Source: Pseudomonadota bacterium
GTDB lineage: Bacteria > Pseudomonadota > Alphaproteobacteria > Dongiales > Dongiaceae
NCBI GenBank assembly: GCA_016183985.1
Contig: JACPDN010000012.1
Span: 1 to 64,000 of the forward strand
Direction: 5' to 3'
Length of the DNA: 64,000 nt
Below the pieces are notes generated by a model. It ran no database searches. It was not told where the DNA came from and saw only the letters and a program-made list of their open reading frames with translations. The position numbers and the translations under genes were made by a program. Of this stretch, positions 26,703 to 36,686 are shown piece after piece. Every line of letters starts with the position of its first letter. Positions within the stretch are counted from its first letter, which is position 1.

Positions 26703-27920
26703 TCAAATTCCCAGGCAGCCACCGGCCAGCAACAGCACTTCCGTAACGTCACCCTCCTTAGCCGCCGGCGCGTGGGGCGGGCGGATGATGAGGGCGTCGG
26801 CTTTGGCGATGAGGGAGAGCATCGCGCTGTCCTGCTTCGGGAAGGGGCTCGCCACGAGGCCGCCGTCGGATCCGCGGGTGAGCGCGGCACGGAGGTAATC
26901 CTGGCGCTGGTCATTTGCTTTGAGGGGGGTGCCGAGACGGGCAAATACGGGGCCCGTATCGGTTCCTTTTTGCCCCAGCAGGCGCTGGATCACCGGGCGC
27001 AAGAAGAGTGTCGCCGTGACAATGGCCGAGACCGGGTTACCGGGCAGGCCTAGCACCGGCAAGGCACCGAGTGTCCCGAACATCACCGGCTTGCCCGGCC
27101 GCATCGCGATCTTCCAGAAATCGAGCTTGGCGCCCTTGTCTTTGAGCGCCTGCTGGATGAGATCGAGCTCGCCCACCGAGGCACCACCAGTCGTCACCAG
27201 CACATCGGCGCCGCGGGCGCCATCGAGGGCGCGGTGGAGATCGGCCATGTTGTCGCGGGCGATGCCGAGATTGATCGGCTCACCACCACAGGCGGTGACG
27301 AAGGCGGCAAGGCCGATGCCGTTCGAGGCGATGATCTGGGCTGGCCCCAGCGGCTCACCGGGATGCTGCAATTCGTCGCCGGTCGAGAGCAGGGCGATGC
27401 GCGGCCGGCGCGCGACCGTGACGCTGGGCCAGTTCATGGCGGCGGCGAGGGCGACGTCGCGGGCGCTCAGCAGCCGGCCGGCTTCAAGGCCGATCTCCCC
27501 AAGTCGAAAGTCATTTCCGCTGGCACGCACATGCTGGCCAAGAACGGTGCTGCCTTCGCGTAGGGTGACGCGGTCGCCGTCGCGATCGCAATTTTCCTGG
27601 ATGACGACGGTGTCGCTGCCTTGGGGCAGAACGGCACCGGTGAAGATGCGAGCGGCTTCGCCTGCCTTCAGTGTGACGGCAGGCTCGATACCGGCGGCAA
27701 TGGTGCCGATCACGCGAAGATCCACCGGCAGTTTTGCAATGTCCGCGGCCCGCACGGCATAGCCATCCATGGCGGAGACGGCGGCTGGCGGCTGCGAGAG
27801 GCGCGCGACGACAGGCTCGGCGAGAACGCGACCCATGGCACGGTCGATGCCGACCACTTCACCAACGAGGGGGGAGAAGCAATCGAGAATACGTTGCTGG
27901 GCTTCGGCGACCGGTAGCAT
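26703..27920 (-). CDS. moeA: Molybdopterin molybdenumtransferase MoeA
   Basis: The 405-residue protein has the MoeA layout: N-terminal SAMDGYAVRAADI, the central MoCF-biosynthesis domain with LSTGDEL and VLVTTGGASVGELDL, and RPGKPVMFGTLGALPVLGLPGNPVSA. It inserts molybdate into adenylylated molybdopterin. Its ATG overlaps the moaC stop by one base (TAATG), and it is the last gene of the trpG-trpD-trpC-moaC-moeA run. Confidence 0.96.
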   Translation of the reverse strand: MLPVAEAQQRILDCFSPLVGEVVGIDRAMGRVLAEPVVARLSQPPAAVSAMDGYAVRAADIAKLPVDLRVIGTIAAGIEPAVTLKAGEAARIFTGAVLPQGSDTVVIQENCDRDGDRVTLREGSTVLGQHVRASGNDFRLGEIGLEAGRLLSARDVALAAAMNWPSVTVARRPRIALLSTGDELQHPGEPLGPAQIIASNGIGLAAFVTACGGEPINLGIARDNMADLHRALDGARGADVLVTTGGASVGELDLIQQALKDKGAKLDFWKIAMRPGKPVMFGTLGALPVLGLPGNPVSAIVTATLFLRPVIQRLLGQKGTDTGPVFARLGTPLKANDQRQDYLRAALTRGSDGGLVASPFPKQDSAMLSLIAKADALIIRPPHAPAAKEGDVTEVLLLAGGCLGI

Positions 27921-28396
27921 TATTTGGCCTCATATATTCCGGATTTGCCGCCGCTTTTATGTACCAGCCGAATGTCGCCGATACGCATGGTCTTATCGGC
28001 GGCCTTCACCATGTCATAGACCGTGAGTGCAGCCACGGAGACGGCGGTCAGCGCTTCCATCTCAACGCCGGTCTTGCCCACCAGTTTGCAGGTGGCGGTG
28101 ATATCGACGGCATTGCGCGCAGCGTCGAGCTGCAGCTCGACCTTGACTGAGGTGAGGGCCAAGGGATGGCATAGTGGAATGAGATCCGGCGCGCGTTTGG
28201 CGCCCATGATGCCGGCGAGCTGCGCCACAGTGAGCACGTCGCCTTTCTTGACCCCGCGGTCGCGGATAAGAGCCAGCGTCTCGGGGGCCATATAGACCGA
28301 GCCTTTGGCGGTGGCGACACGTTCGGTTGCGTCCTTTTCCGACACGTCGACCATGCGCGCGTTGCCGGACTCGTCGAAATGGGTGAGCTTTGACAT
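27920..28396 (-). CDS. moaC: Cyclic pyranopterin monophosphate synthase MoaC
   Basis: The 158-residue length and the segments [17 protein letters not shown] at the N-terminus, [17 protein letters not shown] and [23 protein letters not shown] are diagnostic of MoaC. It makes cyclic pyranopterin monophosphate, the first stable molybdopterin intermediate. The ATG overlaps the trpC stop by one base and the stop overlaps the moeA ATG, so tryptophan and molybdenum cofactor genes form one tightly packed transcript. Confidence 0.96.
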   Translation of the reverse strand: MSKLTHFDESGNARMVDVSEKDATERVATAKGSVYMAPETLALIRDRGVKKGDVLTVAQLAGIMGAKRAPDLIPLCHPLALTSVKVELQLDAARNAVDITATCKLVGKTGVEMEALTAVSVAALTVYDMVKAADKTMRIGDIRLVHKSGGKSGIYEAK

Positions 28397-29216
28397 TATG
28401 CGGCCGAGTTGAGCGGGGCGCGGGTACCGAGAAGTGCACGCGTGGCGGCGGTGACGTCGGCCTGGCGCATCAGGCTTTCGCCGACCAGGAAGATCGAGGC
28501 GCCAACCTGGTTCATGCGCTCGAGGTCGGCCGTCGAATAAAGGCCGCTTTCCGCTACCAGCAGCTTGTCCTTCGGCGCCATGGCGGCAAGTTGCTCGGTC
28601 GTCGCAAGGTCAATGGAGAGCGTCTTCAGATTACGGTTATTGACGCCGAGAAGCCGCGATTTGAGCTTCAAAGCGCGTGTCATCTCTGCGGCGTCATGCA
28701 CTTCGACCAGCACATCCATGCCGAGGGAAAAGGCGAGTGCTTCGAGCTCGGCCGCCTTGGCGTCGTCGAGGCAGGCCATGATGAGAAGGATGCAATCGGC
28801 CCCAAGCGCCCGCGCCTCATAGACCTGATAAGGCTCGAGCATGAAATCCTTGCGCAATGCCGGGAGGTCGACGGCCGCGCGGGCTTGCTGCAGATAGGCA
28901 TCGGCACCCTGGAAATAGGGGGTGTCGGTGAGTACGGAGAGGCAGGTGGCGCCACCTGCGCTATAGGCCTTGGCGAGTGTTGCCGGGTCGAAATCGGCGC
29001 GAATCAGACCCTTTGACGGCGAGGCCTTCTTGATCTCGGCAATGAGGCCGAAATAGCCGGCATGCACCGCTTTCTCAAGCCGGGCGATGAAGCCGCGCGG
29101 TGGGTTGCTGCGCTGGCTTTCTTCCGCCCGTCGGCGGATTTCTGCAAGCGGCACGGCTTTTTCGCATGCGGCGACATGCACACGCTTATCGGCGCAGATT
29201 TTCACCAGCACGTCAC

Positions 29217-29220
<4 letters not shown>
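28396..29220 (-). CDS. trpC: Indole-3-glycerol phosphate synthase
   Basis: The 274-residue TIM-barrel protein has [17 protein letters not shown] near residue 60 (with the substrate-binding ExKxxSPS), [35 protein letters not shown] and [12 protein letters not shown]. It closes the indole ring in tryptophan synthesis and is a stand-alone enzyme, not the TrpC-TrpF fusion of enterics. Its ATG overlaps trpD by 4 nt and its stop overlaps moaC by one base. Confidence 0.96.
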
Positions 29221-30256
<1,036 letters not shown>

Positions 30257-30260
<4 letters not shown>

Positions 30261-30883
30261 TGCAGGGCCTTCGTGCTGCCAGAAATATTGATCCCGGGGG
30301 TGTTGAGCTTGTTGAGGCCGGCGGAGGTCAGGAAGTTACCGAGCAGCTTATGGCCGTGTTCCGAGGCGATGCTCTCGGGGTGGAATTGCACGCCGGCGAT
30401 GGGCAGGGTCTTGTGTGCCAGGCCCATGATGGTGCCGTCTTCAGTCTCCGCTGTGATTTCGAGCTCAGTCGGCAGGGATTCACGCTCGACGACAAGGGAG
30501 TGGTACCGAGTCGCAGCGAAATCGTTCGGCAGGTCTTGGAAGACGCTCTTATTGCCGTGATGCACATGGGACATCTTGCCGTGCATCGGCTTACTGGCGC
30601 GAATGACCTTGCCGCCGAAAGCCTGGCCGATTGCCTGATGGCCAAGGCACACGCCCAGCACCGGAATCTTGCCAGCCGCCGTCTTGATGAGATCAAGGCA
30701 AATACCGGCCTTGTCGGGGTCGCAGGGCCCAGGCGACAGGATGATCCCCTGGGGCGCCTTTGCCATCACTTCGTCCACCGTGATCTGATCGTTTCGGTAG
30801 ACTTCGATCTCAGCGCCCAGCTCGCCCAGATAATGATACAGGTTGTAGGTGAAGCTGTCGTAATTATCGATTAGTATGAACAT
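30257..30883 (-). CDS. trpG: Anthranilate synthase component II (glutamine amidotransferase)
   Basis: The 208-residue class I amidotransferase has the family start [15 protein letters not shown], the oxyanion motif [12 protein letters not shown], the nucleophile-elbow [17 protein letters not shown] (catalytic Cys) and [12 protein letters not shown] (catalytic His and Glu). It hands ammonia to TrpE, encoded about 4.3 kb to the right on the same strand. The start at 30883 gives the standard N-terminus; the frame stays open to 31630, but that part lies antisense in the next gene. About 84 nt separate it from the divergent P-type ATPase-like gene. Confidence 0.96.
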
Positions 30884-30967
30884 GTTAGATATCCCTGGGC
30901 GCGGCGGTTGCGCGAGTTTAGCAGGGGTGCTGCTGGAACGGAAGATTCGGAGGCTGCGGCATTTCCC

Positions 30968-32854
30968 ATGCGTTGGTTGGGTGCAACACAGAATATGACC
31001 CTGGTTGACGGGCTGCGCCTGCCGCTGCTGCTGGCGCCGCTTCTCGTGCTCGGCCTGACCGGTACCTGGTGGGGATTGTCGCCGCTGAAGCCGGTTCTGG
31101 ACTATGCCCCGGCGATGCTGGCGGCGACCGCTTTGGTGCAATTCGGCATCGGCCTGCCGGTCCATCTGCGGATGATCGGCAAGCTCGCTCGATTGCAGGT
31201 CGATGGCGATACGCTGCTGATTGTGGGGGCCGGCGCTGCCTTCGTCCTCGGCCTGTTGCGCTACCGGCATATGCCGGCGGATGCCGAGATCGACATGCAG
31301 GTTGTCGTCTGGCGTGACGCGGCATTCGGGGCGGGCTTGGTTTCGGTAGCCATGCTGGGCGACATCATTCTGCGCCAGGCGCAACGCAGCGTGCTGCTGC
31401 CTTTGCCGCGAGCGCCGGCTGGCCGCGTCGTGGTGCCACCGGGCGATCTTATTCCAGCTGATGGCGTGGTTGTGGATGGCCTGAGCGAGATACAGGATCC
31501 AGTCGGTGCCGACGATATCTTCCCGATCGTGGTGCGGCCCGGCGCCAGGGTCCATCTCGGTGCCCGCAATGGCGATGGTGTGCTGACGATCGAAGTGCAA
31601 AAGGCGGCACAGACCATTGCGGCACGGCATGTCGTGACAGATGACCGCCTGCAGGCGGTGCTCGACTGGATGGCCCGCGGTACGCTGGCAATTGTCCTTG
31701 TTGTGATCGTGGTACAGTTTTGGCAGTGGAGCGGGCCCGGCGATCCGGTCGCGGCCGCCTTGCGCATGCTCTCGCTGGCAGCGCCACTAGGCCTCGGCTT
31801 CGTGGCGACGGCCCCGTCCTCGGAGGCGCTGACGATGGCCCGCCGGTTGGGGGTAGAAATCCGGGATATCGCCGTGTTCGACCGGTTGCGCCGGATCGGT
31901 GGCGTGGTGATCGGGCATCGCGGCGTGCTGGTGCCGGATCGGCTGCGCCTCATCACGGTGACACCGGTCGATGGCGTTGCAGCAGCCGATCTCATCCGCC
32001 GCGCAGCAGCTGTCGCTGAGGCAGGTTTTGACCCCTGGGGCAAGGCGATCCTGGATTTTGCAGTGACCTATCGGATGCGCCTCAAACCAGCGACGCATTA
32101 TCAAAACAAGATCGGTAGCGGCATGAGCGCGCGGACAGAGAACCAGGAGATATTGATCGGCACGCGCGAGTTCCTTGAGCAGCACGGGATCGATTGCAAG
32201 GTGCTCGGGTCCGCCGCAGCCAAGGCCAAGGAGCAAGGGCGCCGCTTGCGCTGGGTGGGCGAGACTTTCCCCAAGCGTCAGGTGCTGGGAGTCATGTTGT
32301 TTGGCGCACCATCGGTGAGTGGCGCCGTTGAAGCAGTGAAGAACCTGGAACGGCTGGGCTTGGAGACGGCGTGGCTCGCCAATGCCGATGATGCCGCGCA
32401 TGTGGCGCTGGCCAAGCATCTCAAGATCGGGCGATTGCTGCCGGACGGCACCGAAATTGTTGAAGAAAAGCTGCGGAAAATGCGCGGCAAGAGTGGACCG
32501 TTGCTGGTCGTTGCCGCTGATGAGCCACCGCAGGGTCTGACGGGCAAGGACGTCATGCTACCGTTCGGGCGGCGGCTCATGGAACAGATGCCTGGCACCG
32601 GGATCGGCACAATCCGGCATGACCCACGGATCATCGTCGATCTTTTGCGGCTTGCATCGCGGCACCGGCAGATGGTGCTGATGAATGCCGCCATTGCCTA
32701 TATCGCGGCCCTGCTTTTTGCCTTCGCGCCATTCTGGCTGGGGCGGCGCAGCGATCTTGGCAGCTATGAGGTGGGCGTTGTCCTGATCCTGGCCTTGTCG
32801 TCACTCGGCTTGCGCGCCATGCCGACGACCGCTAATGAGGTCGACGAGGAATAG
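30968..32854 (+). CDS. P1B-type ATPase homologue lacking all catalytic motifs (pseudoenzyme)
   Basis: This 628-residue protein aligns by eye end to end with copper/zinc-transporting P1B ATPases. It has N-terminal helices and a helix pair (residues 60-100, [11 protein letters not shown] then [17 protein letters not shown]). An actuator domain follows (153-222) with [16 protein letters not shown] membrane helix where CPC is expected reads AAPLGLG (271-277). The phosphorylation loop reads VVIGHRGVL (313-321), with Gly316 where the DKTGT Asp belongs. A P-domain-like stretch (440-555) and a final helix pair (about 570-620) complete it. TGES, CPx, DKTGT, TGDN and GDGxND are all absent, so ATP-driven transport is not expected. 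The frame is intact, which argues against simple decay. The start is uncertain (30908 TTG, 30968 or 30995). It leads an operon with a polysaccharide deacetylase. Confidence 0.8.
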   Translation: MRWLGATQNMTLVDGLRLPLLLAPLLVLGLTGTWWGLSPLKPVLDYAPAMLAATALVQFGIGLPVHLRMIGKLARLQVDGDTLLIVGAGAAFVLGLLRYRHMPADAEIDMQVVVWRDAAFGAGLVSVAMLGDIILRQAQRSVLLPLPRAPAGRVVVPPGDLIPADGVVVDGLSEIQDPVGADDIFPIVVRPGARVHLGARNGDGVLTIEVQKAAQTIAARHVVTDDRLQAVLDWMARGTLAIVLVVIVVQFWQWSGPGDPVAAALRMLSLAAPLGLGFVATAPSSEALTMARRLGVEIRDIAVFDRLRRIGGVVIGHRGVLVPDRLRLITVTPVDGVAAADLIRRAAAVAEAGFDPWGKAILDFAVTYRMRLKPATHYQNKIGSGMSARTENQEILIGTREFLEQHGIDCKVLGSAAAKAKEQGRRLRWVGETFPKRQVLGVMLFGAPSVSGAVEAVKNLERLGLETAWLANADDAAHVALAKHLKIGRLLPDGTEIVEEKLRKMRGKSGPLLVVAADEPPQGLTGKDVMLPFGRRLMEQMPGTGIGTIRHDPRIIVDLLRLASRHRQMVLMNAAIAYIAALLFAFAPFWLGRRSDLGSYEVGVVLILALSSLGLRAMPTTANEVDEE

Positions 32855-32855
32855 G

Positions 32856-34085
32856 ATGGCAAGACGTAAGCAAAGCGCCCGAAAGAAGAAGCCGGCCGGG
32901 CGACCATCGCGCAAATCGGCGCGGCCGGCATGGCTGGGCGTTGTCGGTTCGCTCGCGACGCCACTGGGCGTATTGCGCAAGGGCACTATTCTGTTTGCCC
33001 TGGGTATCCTCATGGGACTCGGCATTGGGCTGGCGGTCACGCTCTTTGCACCGTCCTTGTTGCAGAAGCCAAAGCCAGGCGCGGTCGTTACCGAAGCGCC
33101 TGCGAAACTGCCGAAATCAACACCGCCGGCAAGCCAGGTCAAAGCAGGGCCTGCAATCGGGCCGGACTTTGTAGAAAAGACGCCGCCCGCACCAACGCCG
33201 ACGCCTGCTGTCGCGCCCGTGAACCCGCCAATTGTCGATACACCGGCTCAGGCGGAAGAGGGTGCCCATCAATCTGCACCTGATATCGTGATGCCGGATG
33301 ATGCGGAAACGGTGCAGGCTCCGCCCCAGCCAACACCTGGCGACAAAGAGCCGGCAGCACCCCAATGGTTGGAAAATTCGGTAGCGATACGCGACCCAGG
33401 CAACCAGCCGATGATTGCGATCGTGCTCGATGATGTCGGTGTTGCACCCCAGCATGCACAGATGGCCGTGGCACTGCCGGCACCGATCGTCCTTTCCATC
33501 ATGACCTATACCAAGAATGCACCGGCGCTGGCACAACAGGCGCGTGCCAAGGGGCATGAGATCATGGTCCATATGCCGATGCAGCCGATGAACGGCGCCA
33601 TCAATCCCGGCCCCAATGCCCTGGATGTCGGCATGGCGGACGATGAATTGAGGCGCCGGATTGACTGGGGGTTGGGGCGCTTCAAGGGATATGTCGGCTT
33701 TAACAACCACATGGGCAGCCGCTTTACGCAGGACGCGGCCGGCATGCAGATCGTCCTTGCGGAGGCCAAGCGCCGTGGCTTGCTGTTTCTCGATTCAAAG
33801 ACGATCGCCGGCAGTGTCGCTGACAAGATGGCTGCTGAAATGGGCGTCATCCATATCGCGCGCGACGTGTTCCTGGACGACGATATGAGCGAAGCGGCCG
33901 TCGCCCGGCAGCTCGCCGCAGCCGAAGCGGTGGCGCGGCGGCAAGGATATGCTGTGGCAATCGGCCACCCGCATCCTGGCACCATCGCCGTGCTGAAACG
34001 CTGGCTGCCTGAAGCCAAGGCGAAGGGCTTTGCCATCGTGCCCTTGACCACCATCATCAAGAAGCGCGAGGGTGTCGCTGGCTAA
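32856..34085 (+). CDS. Membrane-anchored divergent polysaccharide deacetylase (YibQ type)
   Basis: The 409-residue protein starts with a very basic cytoplasmic tail (residues 1-50), one membrane helix (about 45-70, GTILFALGILMGLGIGLAVTL), a long Pro/Ala-rich linker (75-175) and a C-terminal divergent polysaccharide deacetylase domain. That domain opens with MIAIVLDDVGV and contains KGHEIMVHMPMQP, GFNNHMGSRFT, FLDSKT and AIGHPHPGTI, which hold likely metal-ligand and catalytic residues. It probably acts on periplasmic glycan. The gene begins 1 nt after the P-type ATPase-like stop, with GAGGA 5 nt before its ATG. An analogous linker is common in alphaproteobacterial homologues. Confidence 0.84.
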   Translation: MARRKQSARKKKPAGRPSRKSARPAWLGVVGSLATPLGVLRKGTILFALGILMGLGIGLAVTLFAPSLLQKPKPGAVVTEAPAKLPKSTPPASQVKAGPAIGPDFVEKTPPAPTPTPAVAPVNPPIVDTPAQAEEGAHQSAPDIVMPDDAETVQAPPQPTPGDKEPAAPQWLENSVAIRDPGNQPMIAIVLDDVGVAPQHAQMAVALPAPIVLSIMTYTKNAPALAQQARAKGHEIMVHMPMQPMNGAINPGPNALDVGMADDELRRRIDWGLGRFKGYVGFNNHMGSRFTQDAAGMQIVLAEAKRRGLLFLDSKTIAGSVADKMAAEMGVIHIARDVFLDDDMSEAAVARQLAAAEAVARRQGYAVAIGHPHPGTIAVLKRWLPEAKAKGFAIVPLTTIIKKREGVAG

Positions 34086-34101
34086 AGAGGGAGTGGCGCG
34101 G

Positions 34102-34599
34102 ATGCAATTCGACCAAGAGTACTATCCGGGTATTATCGCGGACATTGTCGGTGCGCACGCTCGGTACTATGCCCAGGCCTGGTCCTTCGGCATGAAATTT
34201 GAAGCCAAGGTGGCGGCCGATCTGGCCGGGTTTGTGCTCAATATGAACCGGGACCGTGACTTGCTGCTGGTGGCGAAGCGCGCGGATGAACGGTTTCTGG
34301 GCTCCATTGCCATCGATGGGATAGATCATGCCGGGCGCGGTGCGCATTTGCGCTGGTTCATCGTGGCGCCTGAAGCGCAGCGCACGGGGCTCGGCAAGCA
34401 ATTGCTCGACCGGGCCATTGGTTTCTGTCGCGAGCGCGATTACCGCCGCGTCTATCTCTATACCTTTGCCGGCCTGGATTCTGCGCGCCGCCTTTACGAG
34501 CAAGCGGGTTTCAATCTCGGCGAAGAGCAGGAAGCAAATACCTGGGGCCGCGCAATGCGCGAACAGCGCTTTGACCTGACGCTTGAGCCGGCAGCCTGA
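34102..34599 (+). CDS. GNAT-family N-acetyltransferase
   Basis: The 165-residue protein is a single GNAT domain. LRWFIVAPEAQRTGLGKQLLDRAI holds the acetyl-CoA pyrophosphate-binding loop, followed by YLYTFAGLDSARRLYEQAGF. The form resembles the acetyltransferase half of MarR-GNAT proteins. GAGGGAG lies about 8 nt before the ATG at 34102; a GTG at 34072 inside the preceding gene is less likely. It is the last gene of the plus-strand unit and converges on the PAS gene 12 nt away. Confidence 0.82.
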   Translation: MQFDQEYYPGIIADIVGAHARYYAQAWSFGMKFEAKVAADLAGFVLNMNRDRDLLLVAKRADERFLGSIAIDGIDHAGRGAHLRWFIVAPEAQRTGLGKQLLDRAIGFCRERDYRRVYLYTFAGLDSARRLYEQAGFNLGEEQEANTWGRAMREQRFDLTLEPAA

Positions 34600-34611
34600 T
34601 TGTCTGGCTGA

Positions 34612-35139
34612 CTATTTCTCGGTGAGATTCTTGCCATATCCCTTGCCGGTGTCGACCTGGGCAATATCGTCCGGTCGTACCCCCTCGTAATCTTCCACCG
34701 CAATGCAGCGGTCGACAATGATACCGTCGCTGGACAAAGGAAAGATCGAGCCGGAAAACGTGATTTCGTGACCAAACTTGGTGGTCAGGGTGTCCCTGGA
34801 GAAAGTCGGCCGCTTCTCTCGGCAGGCAAGTTGATATTCGTTCGTCAGTTCATCCCGGACGTCTTGCGGAAATTCCGTGATCTGATCCAGATAGCGGCCT
34901 GTCAGCTCGTGCCGGAAACTCGCGACCTTTGTGCCGACTAAACGGTAATAGATGCGAAACGGGTCGTGCTCGATGGACATGACGAGCATATTGGGCAGCA
35001 GGCCGCGCATCTCGGTTGGGTCGATATCCTGCCAGGAGGGCATGGGCCGGTCACCACGCTTCTTGTTCCAGATCTGATGAAAGCCGCGGACCAGCGGCGA
35101 GGTCACTTTGTCGAACGGAATATCGAGTTCGACGATCAT
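34612..35139 (-). CDS. Small PAS-domain protein (PAS_5 type)
   Basis: The 175-residue protein matches the alphaproteobacterial PAS_5 pattern: WNKKRGDRPMPSWQDIDPTEM, LLPNMLVMSIEHDPFRIYYRLVGTKV and GRYLDQI. There is no output domain. Such single-domain proteins are usually of unknown role. It starts 6 nt after the trpE stop, so it is probably the third gene of a ppiD-trpE-PAS transcript. No ligand can be inferred. Confidence 0.75.
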   Translation of the reverse strand: MIVELDIPFDKVTSPLVRGFHQIWNKKRGDRPMPSWQDIDPTEMRGLLPNMLVMSIEHDPFRIYYRLVGTKVASFRHELTGRYLDQITEFPQDVRDELTNEYQLACREKRPTFSRDTLTTKFGHEITFSGSIFPLSSDGIIVDRCIAVEDYEGVRPDDIAQVDTGKGYGKNLTEK

Positions 35140-35145
35140 CCGGCG

Positions 35146-36660
35146 CTACCGATTGCGGCTGCCGCTTTGCGCGAAGAGCACCGCCTCTTGCGCGGCCCGT
35201 ATCAATGCACGGGCCTTGTGATGACACTCCTGGAACTCGCTCTCGGGCACCGAATCATGCACGATGCCGGCGCCGGCCTGGACATACATGACGCCGTCCT
35301 TGATGACTGTCGTGCGCAGCGCAATGCAAGTATCCATCGAGCCGTCGGCAGCGAAATAACCGACGGCGCCGCCATAGACGCCGCGATGCTCCGGCTCCAG
35401 TTCTTCGATGATTTCCATCGCGCGAACCTTGGGCGCGCCAGAAACCGTGCCTGCCGGGAAACCTGCCATCAGCGCGTCCATGGCATCATGCTTCTTGTCG
35501 ATCTTGCCCTCGACGTTGGAGACGATGTGCATGACATGGCTGTAATTCTCGATCGTGAACTTCTCCGTCACCTTGACGGAGCCAATCGCCGCAACGCGGC
35601 CGACATCGTTACGTCCCAGATCGAGCAGCATCAGGTGCTCGGCCAGTTCCTTCTCGTCGCCCAGAAGGCTGGCAGCATTCGCCTTATCCTCTTCGGGTGT
35701 CTTGCCGCGCGGACGCGTGCCGGCGATGGGGCGGATCGTCACCTTCTCGTCGCGCAGGCGCACCAGGATTTCCGGGCTGGAGCCGATGATGGTGAAGCCG
35801 CCGAGATCCAGGAAGAACAGAAAGGGCGAAGGGTTGAGGCGCCGCAATGAGCGGTAAAGAGCAAAGGGCGGCAACTTGAAGGGCAGGGAGAAGCGCTGCG
35901 ACAGCACGACCTGGAAGATATCACCCGCCAGGATGTAATCCTTGGCCTTGGCGACCATCTCGCCGAAATACTCCCGCGTCATGTTGGACTGCGGTTCCGG
36001 CAAATTCGCGGTGTCTACCGCGCCGCCCTGCTGCGGCAATCCGCGGTCGAGATCCGCCACGATGTCGTTCAGCCGTTCCAGGGCCTGGTTATAGGCCGCC
36101 CGCGCATTGAGGCCGTCCTTGTTCCAGACCGGAGTCACGACAGTGAGCGAGTCTTCGACGTTATCAAAAATGGCGATCAGGGTCGGGCGCAGGAAGATGC
36201 TATCGTGGAGGCCGAGCTTGTCCGGCTTGAGGTCCGGCAGTTTTTCGACCTGTCGAATCATGTCATAGCCGAGATAACCGAAGAGGCCCGAGGCCATCGG
36301 CGGCAGCCCCGCCGGCACGTCGATGCGGCTTTCTTTGATCAGGGCACGCAGCGATTCAATCGCCGGCGCCTTTTCCGGCGTGAACTTGTCCGGCTCGAAG
36401 CGGGCGTTGCGGTTGATCTCGGCCGCACTGCCACGACAGCGCCAGATGAGATCGGGCTTCAAGCCGATGATGGAGTAGCGCCCCCGGACGGCACCACCTT
36501 CGACCGATTCCAGCAGGATGGAATTGCTGCGCCCATCGGCCAGCTTCAGCATCACGGAGATGGTGGTTTCCAGATCGGCAATCAGCCGGGTCCAGACCAG
36601 TTGCGGCTTTCCCGCTTCATGGCCGCTGGCAAATCGCTCGAAATCCGGTTCCACTTTCAT
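35146..36660 (-). CDS. trpE: Anthranilate synthase component I
   Basis: The 504-residue chorismate-binding enzyme has the feedback-site segment LLESVEGGAVRGRYSIIG (LLES and R), RPIAGTRPRGKT, HLMLLDLGRNDVGRVA, YSHVMHIVSNVEG and FPAGTVSGAPKVRAMEIIEELE. It converts chorismate to anthranilate with TrpG. The start at 36660 gives MKVEPDFERF with GGGG about 10 nt upstream; the frame is open for 20 more codons. It lies 26 nt after ppiD and apart from trpGDC, a split arrangement common in alphaproteobacteria. No attenuator is apparent. Confidence 0.95.
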   Translation of the reverse strand: MKVEPDFERFASGHEAGKPQLVWTRLIADLETTISVMLKLADGRSNSILLESVEGGAVRGRYSIIGLKPDLIWRCRGSAAEINRNARFEPDKFTPEKAPAIESLRALIKESRIDVPAGLPPMASGLFGYLGYDMIRQVEKLPDLKPDKLGLHDSIFLRPTLIAIFDNVEDSLTVVTPVWNKDGLNARAAYNQALERLNDIVADLDRGLPQQGGAVDTANLPEPQSNMTREYFGEMVAKAKDYILAGDIFQVVLSQRFSLPFKLPPFALYRSLRRLNPSPFLFFLDLGGFTIIGSSPEILVRLRDEKVTIRPIAGTRPRGKTPEEDKANAASLLGDEKELAEHLMLLDLGRNDVGRVAAIGSVKVTEKFTIENYSHVMHIVSNVEGKIDKKHDAMDALMAGFPAGTVSGAPKVRAMEIIEELEPEHRGVYGGAVGYFAADGSMDTCIALRTTVIKDGVMYVQAGAGIVHDSVPESEFQECHHKARALIRAAQEAVLFAQSGSRNR

Positions 36661-36686
36661 GATCGATATCCCCGCAGTTTTGGCTT

